A stretch of DNA of 64,000 bases from positions 1 to 64,000 of the forward strand of contig RFYV01000010.1 in assembly GCA_009921265.1 (NCBI GenBank), given 5' to 3'. The position numbers and the translations under genes are program-made. Numbering within the stretch: the stretch's first letter is position 1; each line of letters starts with the position of its first letter. The stretch is from Betaproteobacteria bacterium (GTDB lineage: Bacteria; Pseudomonadota; Gammaproteobacteria; Burkholderiales; Burkholderiaceae_C). Below are positions 43,805-52,404 of the stretch, one piece after another. The notes under the pieces were generated by a model. It ran no database searches. It had not been told where the DNA came from and saw nothing but the letters and a program-made list of their open reading frames with translations.

Positions 43805-45109
43805 TTAATGGATCAAGCCAGTCGCCAACCATGGGAAAGCAATGATAAGCAAAACAATAACAAATGCAGCTAAAGCAAATGGCATCGCACCCACATAAAT
43901 ATCATTCAAACTAATGGACTTGTCGTCCAAGGTCATTTTGATTACAAAAGGTGCTATGCCTAATGGTGGAGTTATCAAGCCAATTTCAACTGTGATCATG
44001 GTAATGATTCCAATCCAGATCAAGTCCGCTTCCAAGGCTTTGAATATCACAGCAAAAATAGGCACAGCAATAAGAGTGGTCGAGGCCGAATCCATGGCAG
44101 TGCCTAAGAGCAAAACAACAATGAGGTAAATACCAAGCATGGTGTAGAGGCCATAGTGCCCTGCTGTGACCCATTGTTCTAGTGCATCGGGAAGCCCTGA
44201 TAGCGCCAAAAATCTGGAAAACATATTCGCAGCAATGATAATCAGAATCAATGATGCGGTAACGTGACCTGTATCAACGAGCAGACTCCATAATGTCTTC
44301 CGGTCTAATGTTTTTCTATACCATGCAATTAAAAAAGCTGCAGTGGTTCCTGTTGCACCAGCCTCTGTTGCTGTAAAAAATCCGATATACATACCCCCCA
44401 AAACCAAGATTACTAAAATTAAAATCGGCAGAGATTTTTTGAATAACTCCATGCTACTCAAATAAGAGGATGGCGCGTGATTATGTCCAAATTTCGATGG
44501 GTTGCGCTTAGCCATCCAATAAATAATTGCCGAAAACGCAACGCTCATCAAGATACCGGGAATGATGCCTGCCAAGAAAAGATCACCAATCGATACATCC
44601 GTGAGAATGGCATACAAAATCATCAACACACTAGGCGGGATGAGCATGCCCAACATGGCGGAGCCTGCAACCACGCCCACAGCAAATTTTTTATCGTAGC
44701 CACGCTCAAGCATTTCTGGTACGGCAAGTTTGGTGAACAGTACAACTGCTGCAACACTCACACCCGTGATTGCAGAAAAAATAGCATTACCTAAAACGGT
44801 CGCATGACCCAAACTACCGGGTACCCGACGCATGGTTTGATGTGCGACAAGATAGCTGTCTTTTCCCACCCCAGACACCATTACTAAAAAACCCATGAGT
44901 ACAAATAAAGGAATAACGCCATATTCGTAATCAGCAATTGCGTCGGTTGCGGCCAAACCCAATAAAGTTGCCGATATGGTCATGTCACCACGTAAAAGCC
45001 AAATGGCACCAAAAGAGGTGATGAACAGTGCCGTTGAAATATGCATGCCCGCATAGATGAGTACGGTGATGACTACGAAAGAAGCAAATGCAATGGTTAC
45101 ACCGCTCAT
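43805..45109 (-). CDS. TRAP transporter large permease DctM, second set
   Basis: 434 residues with about 12 helices. Motifs match the first set: PLFVLMGFLVMVSGVGKDSY, GNAIFSAITGVSVAAVVLFT, GSAMLGMLIPPSVLMILYAIL, FTATEAGATGT and EIGLITPPLGIAPFVIK. The start overlaps the dctQ stop by 4 nt. It is transcribed away from the cupin at 47022 and shares a unit with dctQ, dctP and the GMC gene. Together these form a complete TRAP system, the mirror image of the set at 37130-40154. Confidence 0.93.
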   Translation of the reverse strand: MSGVTIAFASFVVITVLIYAGMHISTALFITSFGAIWLLRGDMTISATLLGLAATDAIADYEYGVIPLFVLMGFLVMVSGVGKDSYLVAHQTMRRVPGSLGHATVLGNAIFSAITGVSVAAVVLFTKLAVPEMLERGYDKKFAVGVVAGSAMLGMLIPPSVLMILYAILTDVSIGDLFLAGIIPGILMSVAFSAIIYWMAKRNPSKFGHNHAPSSYLSSMELFKKSLPILILVILVLGGMYIGFFTATEAGATGTTAAFLIAWYRKTLDRKTLWSLLVDTGHVTASLILIIIAANMFSRFLALSGLPDALEQWVTAGHYGLYTMLGIYLIVVLLLGTAMDSASTTLIAVPIFAVIFKALEADLIWIGIITMITVEIGLITPPLGIAPFVIKMTLDDKSISLNDIYVGAMPFALAAFVIVLLIIAFPWLATGLIH

Positions 45110-45651
45110 GACAAAATCCGGTCAGCAGGATTTCCTACTGTAAGTAAGGCTTGGCCTCGCCAGCAAGCTATCAAGAATTCAAAGGTTAAAATTAAATATT
45201 GAATCATCATAATAAAACATCCGACCAAAACAATCGAATGAATAGGCCCTTTGGGAATTGTAAAAATTTGAGCGACACCGTAGTAATCTCCATACGAATA
45301 CATTTTTTCTACGATGGGGATCATGGCCTTAAATAAAATAAAAAACATAAATGCGCCGGTGGCGTGAAACAAAGCCAATAGAAGCATTTGAAGTCGGACA
45401 TAATCGCGTCCTAGCCATTCCAAAAAACCATCAACACTAATGACACGACCCGCTCTCAAAGTTGCTGGAAATTGAAGAAAAACAATCACAGCAATTGAAA
45501 CAGCTACTATTTCTGGAACACCTTTAAGTGGGCTATTAAAAATAACACGGCCCACAATATCAAAGTCCATGATGACCATCACGCCAATCACAAGCATTGT
45601 TCCAATCGCACTCATGAATTGAGTGAGTCGGTTAAAGGCTCTAATTAGCAA
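45106..45651 (-). CDS. TRAP transporter small permease DctQ, second set
   Basis: 181 residues with four hydrophobic segments. The family part is DFDIVGRVIFNSPLKGVPEIVAVSIAVIVFLQFPATLRAGRVI, resembling the equivalent segment of the first DctQ. It overlaps dctM by 4 nt and lies 29 nt after dctP. The subunit links DctP docking with DctM in the membrane. Confidence 0.91.
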   Translation of the reverse strand: MLIRAFNRLTQFMSAIGTMLVIGVMVIMDFDIVGRVIFNSPLKGVPEIVAVSIAVIVFLQFPATLRAGRVISVDGFLEWLGRDYVRLQMLLLALFHATGAFMFFILFKAMIPIVEKMYSYGDYYGVAQIFTIPKGPIHSIVLVGCFIMMIQYLILTFEFLIACWRGQALLTVGNPADRILS

Positions 45652-45680
45652 AATTGAAGGCTTTTTTTTGAAAGTGGATT

Positions 45681-46772
45681 TTATCGCTTATCCCAGTCGC
45701 GTGGCAATTGACCGTTTTTCTTTCTCAAGGCGTCCATATACGCGGTTAATATTTGCTGACCAGGATGTCCATTTTTGTCAGCTGCACGGGCCCACTCTAA
45801 ACCCAAAGGCTGAAGACTTTGTGCCCATTTTTGTCTTTCTGTTGCGGACATTTCGTGAATATTTCCACCGTCTTTAGTAATTAAAGCTAAGGCCTCTGCA
45901 AATTGAGTATCGACGGTTTTCATATAGTTAGCCTGCCAAACAGTTCCGCCTGCTTGAATCGCAGTCTGAACTTCTTTGGGGAGAGTTGCCCATTTTTGCT
46001 TATTGGCTGTGAGGTATACCGTGCTGACGGATCCAATTTGAGCGCGAAGCACATTGGGAGCGACTGTATGAACTTTGGCATTAACTGCAAGAATGATTGG
46101 AAGTATGACTGCGTCAATGACACCCGATTTAAGATCGTTGTATGCAGCTGCACCTGAAGTCGTTACAGGCGCGCTTCCAGTGCCTTCTATCCATCGCAAT
46201 TGTGGACCTGCAGCTCCAACTTTCATGCCTTTAATATCAGCCAGCGATTTGATCGGCTTGGTAGAAAACAAAGCGTATTCGTCCAGAGAGACGCTATTGA
46301 TATAAACTAAATTTTGAGAATCCCATTTGGCCTTTACCTTTGGATTGTCCAAATGAAGGCGGTGAGAAAACTCGGTTGCAAATCGGTGATCAGCGCCAGA
46401 AAAAGGCGCATAAAAACCTACATTCGCTGAACCCAATCGCACCTCTTCAAAAACAGGATGCAAATGCCCAATGTCAGCGATGCCGTTAGACATGGCGTCA
46501 AGTGTTGCAGGAATTTTTGCAAGTGTTCCCGACATTGCAATATTCCATTCGATTTTGTATTTGCCGCCTTGGGCTTCAAGTTCTTTATTAACAGCTGGAT
46601 AGAAGCTGTCTTGCATTTCTTTGAGCCATGAAAAAATTGGCGCATACGGCGATGTAAAGGTTAATTTGACCGTCTGTTGTGCCGAAGCGCCTAGGGGTAA
46701 AAGACCCAGCTGAAAACACAAAAGCAAATAGCAAAAAGGTTTGAAGCGCCGTGAAAGTTTTCCAAATGCCAT
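45681..46772 (-). CDS. TRAP transporter substrate-binding protein DctP, second set
   Basis: 363 residues from the ATG at 46772, chosen because AAAGGA precedes it at 7 nt; the longer frame reaches 46808. The Sec signal ends ASAQQ. GGKYKIEWNIAMSGTLAKIPATLDAMSNGIADIG and STKPIKSLADIKGMKVGAAGPQLRW match the first DctP in layout, with a ligand loop that differs. The two receptors therefore appear to be diverged paralogues. It is the first gene of the leftward dctP-dctQ-dctM-GMC unit. Confidence 0.92.
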   Translation of the reverse strand: MAFGKLSRRFKPFCYLLLCFQLGLLPLGASAQQTVKLTFTSPYAPIFSWLKEMQDSFYPAVNKELEAQGGKYKIEWNIAMSGTLAKIPATLDAMSNGIADIGHLHPVFEEVRLGSANVGFYAPFSGADHRFATEFSHRLHLDNPKVKAKWDSQNLVYINSVSLDEYALFSTKPIKSLADIKGMKVGAAGPQLRWIEGTGSAPVTTSGAAAYNDLKSGVIDAVILPIILAVNAKVHTVAPNVLRAQIGSVSTVYLTANKQKWATLPKEVQTAIQAGGTVWQANYMKTVDTQFAEALALITKDGGNIHEMSATERQKWAQSLQPLGLEWARAADKNGHPGQQILTAYMDALRKKNGQLPRDWDKR

Positions 46773-46861
46773 GATTGAATCCTTTAGTTGCTTATAAGGC
46801 TGGGCCACAAGTGTCTGTTATCAAAATTATTATAGGCATAGGAAAAAAAAATTAGCAACAT

Positions 46862-46900
46862 AGGTAATACCCCTTAAGAATAAAGAATCCTCTTCTTAAG
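46862..46900. promoter_or_regulatory. Inverted repeat CTTAAGAA-N12-TTCTTAAG next to AGGTAATACCCC
   Basis: Perfect 8-base arms (46873-46880 and 46893-46900) with a 12-nt spacer lie in the 249-nt divergent region between the dctP gene and the cupin gene. AGGTAATACCCC at 46862-46873 overlaps the first arm. The rest of the gap shows no ORF. A bipartite operator is likely; the spacer suits two protein half-sites one turn or more apart. The regulator is unknown. Confidence 0.5.
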
Positions 46901-47021
46901 AAAGATGCCCAAGCGTACAAGACGCTTTCATGATTGACGCGGTATTGCCTAATTGGTGGAATTGATTTAAAGTGAGGCAGAGAATTTCTAATTCAATAAC
47001 AAGCCTGAGGAGACAATCAAA

Positions 47022-47366
47022 ATGGGACAGTATTACAACGACGCACGAGACGCTTTAGCCAGTGTTAAAGATTTACCCGTCGGCAAATTGGCAAAGAGAG
47101 TTGTTCTTACAGATAACGAAGTCACGCGAGTAAGCTATTTTGAATTTGAACAAGGGGATAATACAGGTTGGCATAAGCATGCATTAAATTATTGTTCTTT
47201 ATATTTAACAGATGCTACGTTGTTTCATACACGCATCGATGGCAGTCAATTCTCATCGAGTCATGTGCCACAAGAATTTAAAATTCATCCCGTGGGTGTT
47301 GAGCACAATGTTAGAAGTGAGTCTCCTCATGTCGTCAAGTTGCTTGAAATTGAATTTAAAACTTGA
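47022..47366 (+). CDS. Small single-domain cupin protein
   Basis: 114 residues, one cupin barrel. The start ATG follows GAGGAG at 9 nt. The first motif is GDNTGWHKHALNYCSLYLTDA, with two His of the metal triad but no clear Glu. The second is KIHPVGVEHNVRSES with its His. Homologues of this size are often called cupin or beta-ketoacid-associated proteins, without known activity. It precedes the ribose-type ABC genes on the same strand by 118 nt and diverges from the TRAP unit. Confidence 0.8.
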   Translation: MGQYYNDARDALASVKDLPVGKLAKRVVLTDNEVTRVSYFEFEQGDNTGWHKHALNYCSLYLTDATLFHTRIDGSQFSSSHVPQEFKIHPVGVEHNVRSESPHVVKLLEIEFKT

Positions 47367-47484
47367 TATCTAAAAGATTTTAAAAATCGGTGTTTGGTTG
47401 AGCGTGTTCAAAATTAACATATACATTTATTTAATTTTTAACGCTTAAATTTTCGGTATTGATTCGTGATGTTTGGAGACTCAA

Positions 47485-48558
47485 TTGAGACTATATAAAA
47501 ATTTTTACGTGAAATCTTTCTTTGCTGCAGTCTTGTTGACTTTCAGCTCTTTTCAACTGACTGTTAATGCACAAGTTCAGCAGCCACCGCCTATGGGTCC
47601 TTCTGCATTTAAAGATGTGCTTCGAGGTGATGCGGCTAAGTCATGGCTCACAAAAGAAGTTGTTCCGAAAAAAAATTACGTGATTGGTGTTGCACTTCCC
47701 AATATGCCAGACCCATCTTGGCAGGCTATATGGTACGGAGCACAGACACAAGGTCAAAAGCTTGGTTTAAACATGAGAATTGCAGATGCGGGTGGCTATA
47801 ACAAACTTGATGTTCAAATTTCACAAATAGAAAATTTCATACAGTTAAAAGTAGATGGCATCATCATTGGTGCGGTTCAGGGGGATGGTGTTGCGCCTGT
47901 GTTGCGCCGTGCAGCCGACGCAGGCATCAAGATTGTTGATGCCTTCCTTTATGAAAGCAGTGGACGTACTGCGAGTAGAGTCATCAACGATCAAAGAGAG
48001 ATTGGGGCTGCTGAAGCTGCTTACTTAGGTCGAATGCTAGGTGGCAAAGGCAATGTCGTCATGCTCTTTGGTCCAGCAGGAAATGCCACTTTGACTGAAC
48101 GTGGTCTAGGATTTAAGGAGGCAATTACAAAAAATTACCCTCAAATGAAAATTTTAGCTGAACGCTTTTCAGATATAAGTCGCACTGAAGGACTCAGGCT
48201 TATGGAGGATATGCTTCAAGCGTTTCCTGGGCAAATAAATGGTGTTTATTCGCCAAGTGCTTTTTTGGCGGATGGTGCTGCTGATGCTATTTTGGCCAAG
48301 CGTGCAGGCAAAATTTTGATCGCCACTGCAGGTACCAATGTCGGCGTGATTGAACGCTTGCGTAAGGGGGAACTCCATATGGTTGCTGATCAACAAAACG
48401 TGATGCAAGGAAAAATGGCCGTTAATGTGATTGTTTCGGCAATGAATGGTGAGCCAGTCCCGCAATTGATTGCTCCGCCTATTCGTGAAATCACCTCTGA
48501 AAATGTTAATAGTACGGATTGGAGCGTATCCCTGCCACCTTCTACATGGAAGCCTTGA
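47485..48558 (+). CDS. Sugar-type ABC transporter periplasmic binding protein
   Basis: 357 residues from a TTG start at 47485 (residues RLYKNFYVKSFFAAVLL next). GGAG lies 7 nt upstream, and this start gives a Sec signal ending VNAQV. A TTG at 47473 is further upstream and the nearby ATG at 47469 is in another frame. The protein has the type 1 periplasmic binding fold of the RbsB/TorT group: VIGVALPNMPDPSWQAIWYGA, LDVQISQIENFIQLKVDGIIIG and GGKGNVVMLFGPAGN. It binds a sugar-like or other small ligand. Its stop overlaps the permease start by 1 nt. Confidence 0.88.
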   Translation: MRLYKNFYVKSFFAAVLLTFSSFQLTVNAQVQQPPPMGPSAFKDVLRGDAAKSWLTKEVVPKKNYVIGVALPNMPDPSWQAIWYGAQTQGQKLGLNMRIADAGGYNKLDVQISQIENFIQLKVDGIIIGAVQGDGVAPVLRRAADAGIKIVDAFLYESSGRTASRVINDQREIGAAEAAYLGRMLGGKGNVVMLFGPAGNATLTERGLGFKEAITKNYPQMKILAERFSDISRTEGLRLMEDMLQAFPGQINGVYSPSAFLADGAADAILAKRAGKILIATAGTNVGVIERLRKGELHMVADQQNVMQGKMAVNVIVSAMNGEPVPQLIAPPIREITSENVNSTDWSVSLPPSTWKP

Positions 48559-49577
48559 TGAGCTTGGATGCGAATCGAAATAATTCAGTTCAAGCGACGA
48601 AAAACAATCAAACGCAAACACCTGAGGCTTCAAAAAAACCACTGCGTTTTTTCATCACTCAAGAAATCGGGGTAGGAGCAAGCCTTTGTGTGTTGATTGG
48701 TATATTTTCTCTCTTGCAACCACTTTTTTGGGACAGAGGGAATTTCCTTAATATTTCTCGACAAGCTGCTGAACCCGCTTTATTAGCAATGGGTCAAGCT
48801 GTTGCAATGCTTGCGGGAGGTTTTGATTTATCTATTGGCGGAATCATGGGATTAACAAGCGCTGTGGTCGCCTATGCTGTTCTATCGGTTGGCGTTATTC
48901 CTGGAATGGTTATCGGTGTTTTACTTGGAACTTTTATTGGATTTATTAATGGAACTTTAATTGCTCGATATCGTTTGCCGCCTTTCATCGTAACGCTTGG
49001 TATGTTGTCGCTTTGCCGAGGGCTGGCTTACATCATTACGGGTGGTTTACCTGTGTTGAATCTTCCTGAAGAGTTTTCATACTTAGGCAGTACTGGGTAT
49101 GTAGGTGGATTGCCAATCGCGACGATCATTGCAGTTGTCATTTTCTGTATTTTTTATACAGTTCTAACAAGATCTAAGTTTGGCTACGACGTGTATTCCA
49201 TTGGTGGAAACGAGTCAGCTGCTCGACTTGCAGGTATTAATGTTGCGCGCATACGTACATTAATATACATGATCAGCGGGTCGCTTGCATCCATTGCAAG
49301 CATTCTTCTCTCCTCAAGAGTCAGTAGCGGACAGCCATCACTTGGCGATGGTGCTGAGTTGTTATCTGTAGCCGCCGTCATTATTGGTGGGGTGCGCTTA
49401 CGTGGCGGACAAGGAAGTCTCTTTGGAGTCATGTTGGGAGTCGCTTTGCTAGCTATTCTTGCTAATGGACTTAATCTGATCAACATGTCTTCATATGTAC
49501 AGCTTGTTGCCGTGGGTTTGATTGTCATGGTTGCATCCGTTGGCTCTGTTATTCGTGGTCCTAGGAGCGAAGAGTGA
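48558..49577 (+). CDS. Ribose-type ABC transporter permease (RbsC-like)
   Basis: 339 residues. The start ATG at 48558 overlaps the previous stop (TGATG) and follows GGAAG; the longer frame to 48519 overlaps the receptor gene too far. About 8-10 membrane helices are seen. Family marks: LLAMGQAVAMLAGGFDLSIGGIMGLTS near residues 70-96, GTLIARYRLPPFIVTLGMLSLCRGLAYI, and GGVRLRGGQGSLFGVMLGVALLAILANGLNL. A single permease type forms the homodimeric channel. The stop overlaps the ATPase start by 4 nt. Confidence 0.93.
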   Translation: MSLDANRNNSVQATKNNQTQTPEASKKPLRFFITQEIGVGASLCVLIGIFSLLQPLFWDRGNFLNISRQAAEPALLAMGQAVAMLAGGFDLSIGGIMGLTSAVVAYAVLSVGVIPGMVIGVLLGTFIGFINGTLIARYRLPPFIVTLGMLSLCRGLAYIITGGLPVLNLPEEFSYLGSTGYVGGLPIATIIAVVIFCIFYTVLTRSKFGYDVYSIGGNESAARLAGINVARIRTLIYMISGSLASIASILLSSRVSSGQPSLGDGAELLSVAAVIIGGVRLRGGQGSLFGVMLGVALLAILANGLNLINMSSYVQLVAVGLIVMVASVGSVIRGPRSEE

Positions 49578-50362
49578 GCGCAGTCATAAAAAAAGATTTC
49601 ATGCTGGATGAAGAGGCTGTCAAGCCCTTGCTCTCATTGCATCAAATATCTAAACATTACGGTCATGTTCGCGCACTTGAAAATGTTGATTTCTCACTAA
49701 CTTTTAATGAAGTTCATGCAATAGTGGGAGACAACGGTGCAGGCAAATCGACCATGATCAAAGTAATGGCTGGTGCAGTCTTGCCAGATGTCGGTGAAAT
49801 AAAATTTGATGGCCAGCCAATTCAAATCCGAAATCCTCAAGATTCATCTAATCATGGTATTACAACGGTATTTCAACATCTTGCGCTTGTCGACACGCGA
49901 GACGTTTTATCGAATCTTTTTTTAGGTAGAGAGCCCACGAATTGGGGATGGGTTGATCGACAGAAAATGCGCGATGATGCGAATCGAGTTCTTGGAGAGT
50001 TAAGCATCAAGATTCCATCCTTGAGTGAGCCTGTAGCTAATCTATCTGGTGGGCAGCGTCAAGCTGTCGCAATTGGTCGTGCACTGCTTCAGGGAAGTAA
50101 GGTCATTATCATGGATGAACCCACTGCTGCCTTAGGTGTTGAGGAGACTAGAAAGGTGCTACTTGTGATAGAGCAACTCCGTGAAAAAGGTCTGTCGGTG
50201 ATTGTTGTTAGTCACAATATGCATCATGTTTTCTCTATGGCTGACCGTATAACTGTGATGCGAGGAGGTCGACGAATTGCAACTGTTAAGAGACGCGAGA
50301 CTACTGGAGATGCTGTTGTTGGCCTAATTACAGGTACAGAATTAATTGATCGTGCAATTTAA
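49574..50362 (+). CDS. Ribose-type ABC transporter ATP-binding protein, single-domain form
   Basis: 262 residues with a GTG start overlapping the permease stop by 4 nt. Walker A GDNGAGKST is at 52-60, the signature LSGGQ at 157-161, and Walker B is IIMDEPTAALG. The closest relatives in sugar systems (RbsA, MglA) carry two ATPase domains in about 500 residues. Here only one is present, as in the FrcA-type single-domain ATPases, so it should act as a homodimer. It ends 11 nt before the second E1 alpha gene, tying uptake to oxidation. Confidence 0.92.
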   Translation: MSAVIKKDFMLDEEAVKPLLSLHQISKHYGHVRALENVDFSLTFNEVHAIVGDNGAGKSTMIKVMAGAVLPDVGEIKFDGQPIQIRNPQDSSNHGITTVFQHLALVDTRDVLSNLFLGREPTNWGWVDRQKMRDDANRVLGELSIKIPSLSEPVANLSGGQRQAVAIGRALLQGSKVIIMDEPTAALGVEETRKVLLVIEQLREKGLSVIVVSHNMHHVFSMADRITVMRGGRRIATVKRRETTGDAVVGLITGTELIDRAI

Positions 50363-50373
50363 TTTAAAAATAA

Positions 50374-51384
50374 ATGGATTTTATTTTGTCAAACACTAAT
50401 ACACAAACATCAACAAACGATCGTTATCTATCGTTATTTCGGATGATGTGCCTGATTCGTGAATTTGAGGAACGTGCAGCAGAGGAAAAGACCAAGGGAA
50501 GCGTTCCTGGCTTAGTTCATCAAAGTACTGGACAGGAAGCGGTTCCTACTGGAATCTGTGCACATTTAAAACCTGCAGACTATTTATTTTCTACTCACAG
50601 AGGCCATGGGCACGCATTGGCTAAAGGCGCTGATCCTATTGCAATGATGAAGGAAATTTTTGGAAAAGAGGGCGGTACTTGTGGTGGCAAGGGTGGTTCA
50701 ATGCACATTGCTGATTTCTCGGTGGGGATGCTCGGAGCCAATGGTATTCTTGCAGATGGTTTAACAATGGCAGTGGGTGCTGCACAGGCCATCAACCTAA
50801 AAGGTGAAGACAGAATTGCATGTTGCTTCGTTGGTGATGGAACAACGAATCGAGGTCCATTTTTTGAAGCATTGAATTGGGCACAGGTTTTCAAGTTGCC
50901 TGTATTGTTTGCCTGTGAAGATAACACTTATGCATCCACAACTCGAACTGATGAGGTATTTGCTGGACCCGGTATTGTTGCTCGAGTTGCTTCTTTTGGT
51001 ATGAAATCAGAAAGTGTTGATGGCAACGATGTGCTTGCTGTGGACGTTGCCGCAAGGCGACTTATTGAGGAAATTCGTGCGGGAGACGGACCTCGCTTTT
51101 TACATGCTCGTACTTATAGGATTCGAGGGCATATATCGAACGATCCTCTAACCTACAGAACCAAGGGTGAGACAGATTTGCAAATGACAGTAGAGCCCAT
51201 TAGCCGCTTTGAAAAATGGTTAATTCAAAACGGCATTTCTGAAGTTGATTGTAAAAAAATACGAAATGAAACATTTGCCTTGATTGATCGTGCAGTCGTT
51301 GAATCGTTGAGTGCGCCATTTCCTGATTCAAAACATGCATGGACTGATGTTCAGGATATTGGAGGTCCTCAATGGAAAGAGTAA
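50374..51384 (+). CDS. Thiamine-diphosphate dehydrogenase E1 alpha subunit, copy 2
   Basis: 336 residues. GDGTTN starts at 154 and EDN closes the ThDP motif at 182-184. THRGHGHALAKG, GGKGGSMHIADFSVGMLGANG and GPFFEALNWAQVFKLPVLFACEDN are shared almost word for word with copy 1 at 40170, so the two are paralogues. This copy has an extra N-terminal stretch of about 14 residues. It overlaps the beta gene by 13 nt. As with copy 1, no E2 or E3 is encoded nearby. Confidence 0.92.
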   Translation: MDFILSNTNTQTSTNDRYLSLFRMMCLIREFEERAAEEKTKGSVPGLVHQSTGQEAVPTGICAHLKPADYLFSTHRGHGHALAKGADPIAMMKEIFGKEGGTCGGKGGSMHIADFSVGMLGANGILADGLTMAVGAAQAINLKGEDRIACCFVGDGTTNRGPFFEALNWAQVFKLPVLFACEDNTYASTTRTDEVFAGPGIVARVASFGMKSESVDGNDVLAVDVAARRLIEEIRAGDGPRFLHARTYRIRGHISNDPLTYRTKGETDLQMTVEPISRFEKWLIQNGISEVDCKKIRNETFALIDRAVVESLSAPFPDSKHAWTDVQDIGGPQWKE

Positions 51385-52358
51385 CTTTTGGTGAGGCTGT
51401 TCGTCGGGGACTCGCTGAGGAAATGCGCCGCGATCCAACTGTATGGGTGCTAGGTGAAGACCTTTCTCGTGCTCATGGAAGCACTTCAAGCACGCAGTAT
51501 TTTGGTCTGATTGATGAATTTGGACCTAAGCGTATAGTTAATACACCTATTTCGGAATCAACCATCATGGGGGCTGCTGTAGGTGCAGCCCTAGCTGGAA
51601 CTAGGCCTATTGCAGAACTTAGAAATGTTGATTTTGGACTTTGTGCAATCGATGAGTTAGTCAATCAAGCCGCAAAAATTCGATATATGTTTGGAGGTCA
51701 GGCACGAGTGCCACTTGTTTCTCGACAAGGACTTGGTATAAAAAGATCACTTGGTTCGCAGCATACCCAATCAAATGAGGTTTGGTTTGTGCACACTCCT
51801 GGTTTGGTCGTTGTTGCACCTGCAACACCAGCCGATGGGCGAGGCTTGCTTAAATCATCGATTCGATGTGATGACCCAGTTGTCTTTTTAGAGCACAAAG
51901 AACTATGGGCATACGAGGATGATGTGGATTTCAGTAACGAAGGTGTTGTGCCATTGGGAAAAGCCCGGGTAGTTAAATCAGGAGCAGATTTAACCCTTGT
52001 TATTTGGTCGCGTTTAGCAATTGTTGCTGAATCTGTTGCTGAGGAACTTTCCATGACGGGAATATCGGTAGAGGTGATTGACTTACGAACACTTTGGCCT
52101 TGGGATAAGGAGACTGTCTTTAATTCAGTTCGTAAAACAGGACGTTTATTGGTTGCTCAAGAGTCGGTTCTTGTAGGTGGTTTTGCAAATGAGATTGCTG
52201 CAGAAGTTTCAGAAAATTTGCATCACGACTTGATTAAGCCAGTTAAACGAATCGGGGCTCCAAGGGCTCCTATGCCATATTCACCCTCTTTAGAGGATGA
52301 ATTTAGAATTGAAAAACCCCATATCGTTAATGCTGCGCAGTTGTTGATGCAAAGCTAA
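51372..52358 (+). CDS. Thiamine-diphosphate dehydrogenase E1 beta subunit, copy 2
   Basis: 328 residues. It has VWVLGEDLSRAHGSTSSTQYFG with the activating Glu, VNTPISESTIMGAAVGAA, GLGIKRSLGSQHTQSNEVWFV with the active-site His region, and RTLWPWDKETVFNSVRKTGRL. The ends and loops resemble copy 1 but differ at the ligand-facing loop (AHGSTSSTQ against PEGGVAGQ), which suggests another substrate. Its start lies inside the alpha gene, so translation is coupled. A CoA-transferase follows 46 nt later. Confidence 0.93.
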   Translation: MERVTFGEAVRRGLAEEMRRDPTVWVLGEDLSRAHGSTSSTQYFGLIDEFGPKRIVNTPISESTIMGAAVGAALAGTRPIAELRNVDFGLCAIDELVNQAAKIRYMFGGQARVPLVSRQGLGIKRSLGSQHTQSNEVWFVHTPGLVVVAPATPADGRGLLKSSIRCDDPVVFLEHKELWAYEDDVDFSNEGVVPLGKARVVKSGADLTLVIWSRLAIVAESVAEELSMTGISVEVIDLRTLWPWDKETVFNSVRKTGRLLVAQESVLVGGFANEIAAEVSENLHHDLIKPVKRIGAPRAPMPYSPSLEDEFRIEKPHIVNAAQLLMQS

Positions 52359-52404
52359 ATCTCATCCATACAAAAATCTCCACTAAACTCATGGTCGATT
52401 CAAT

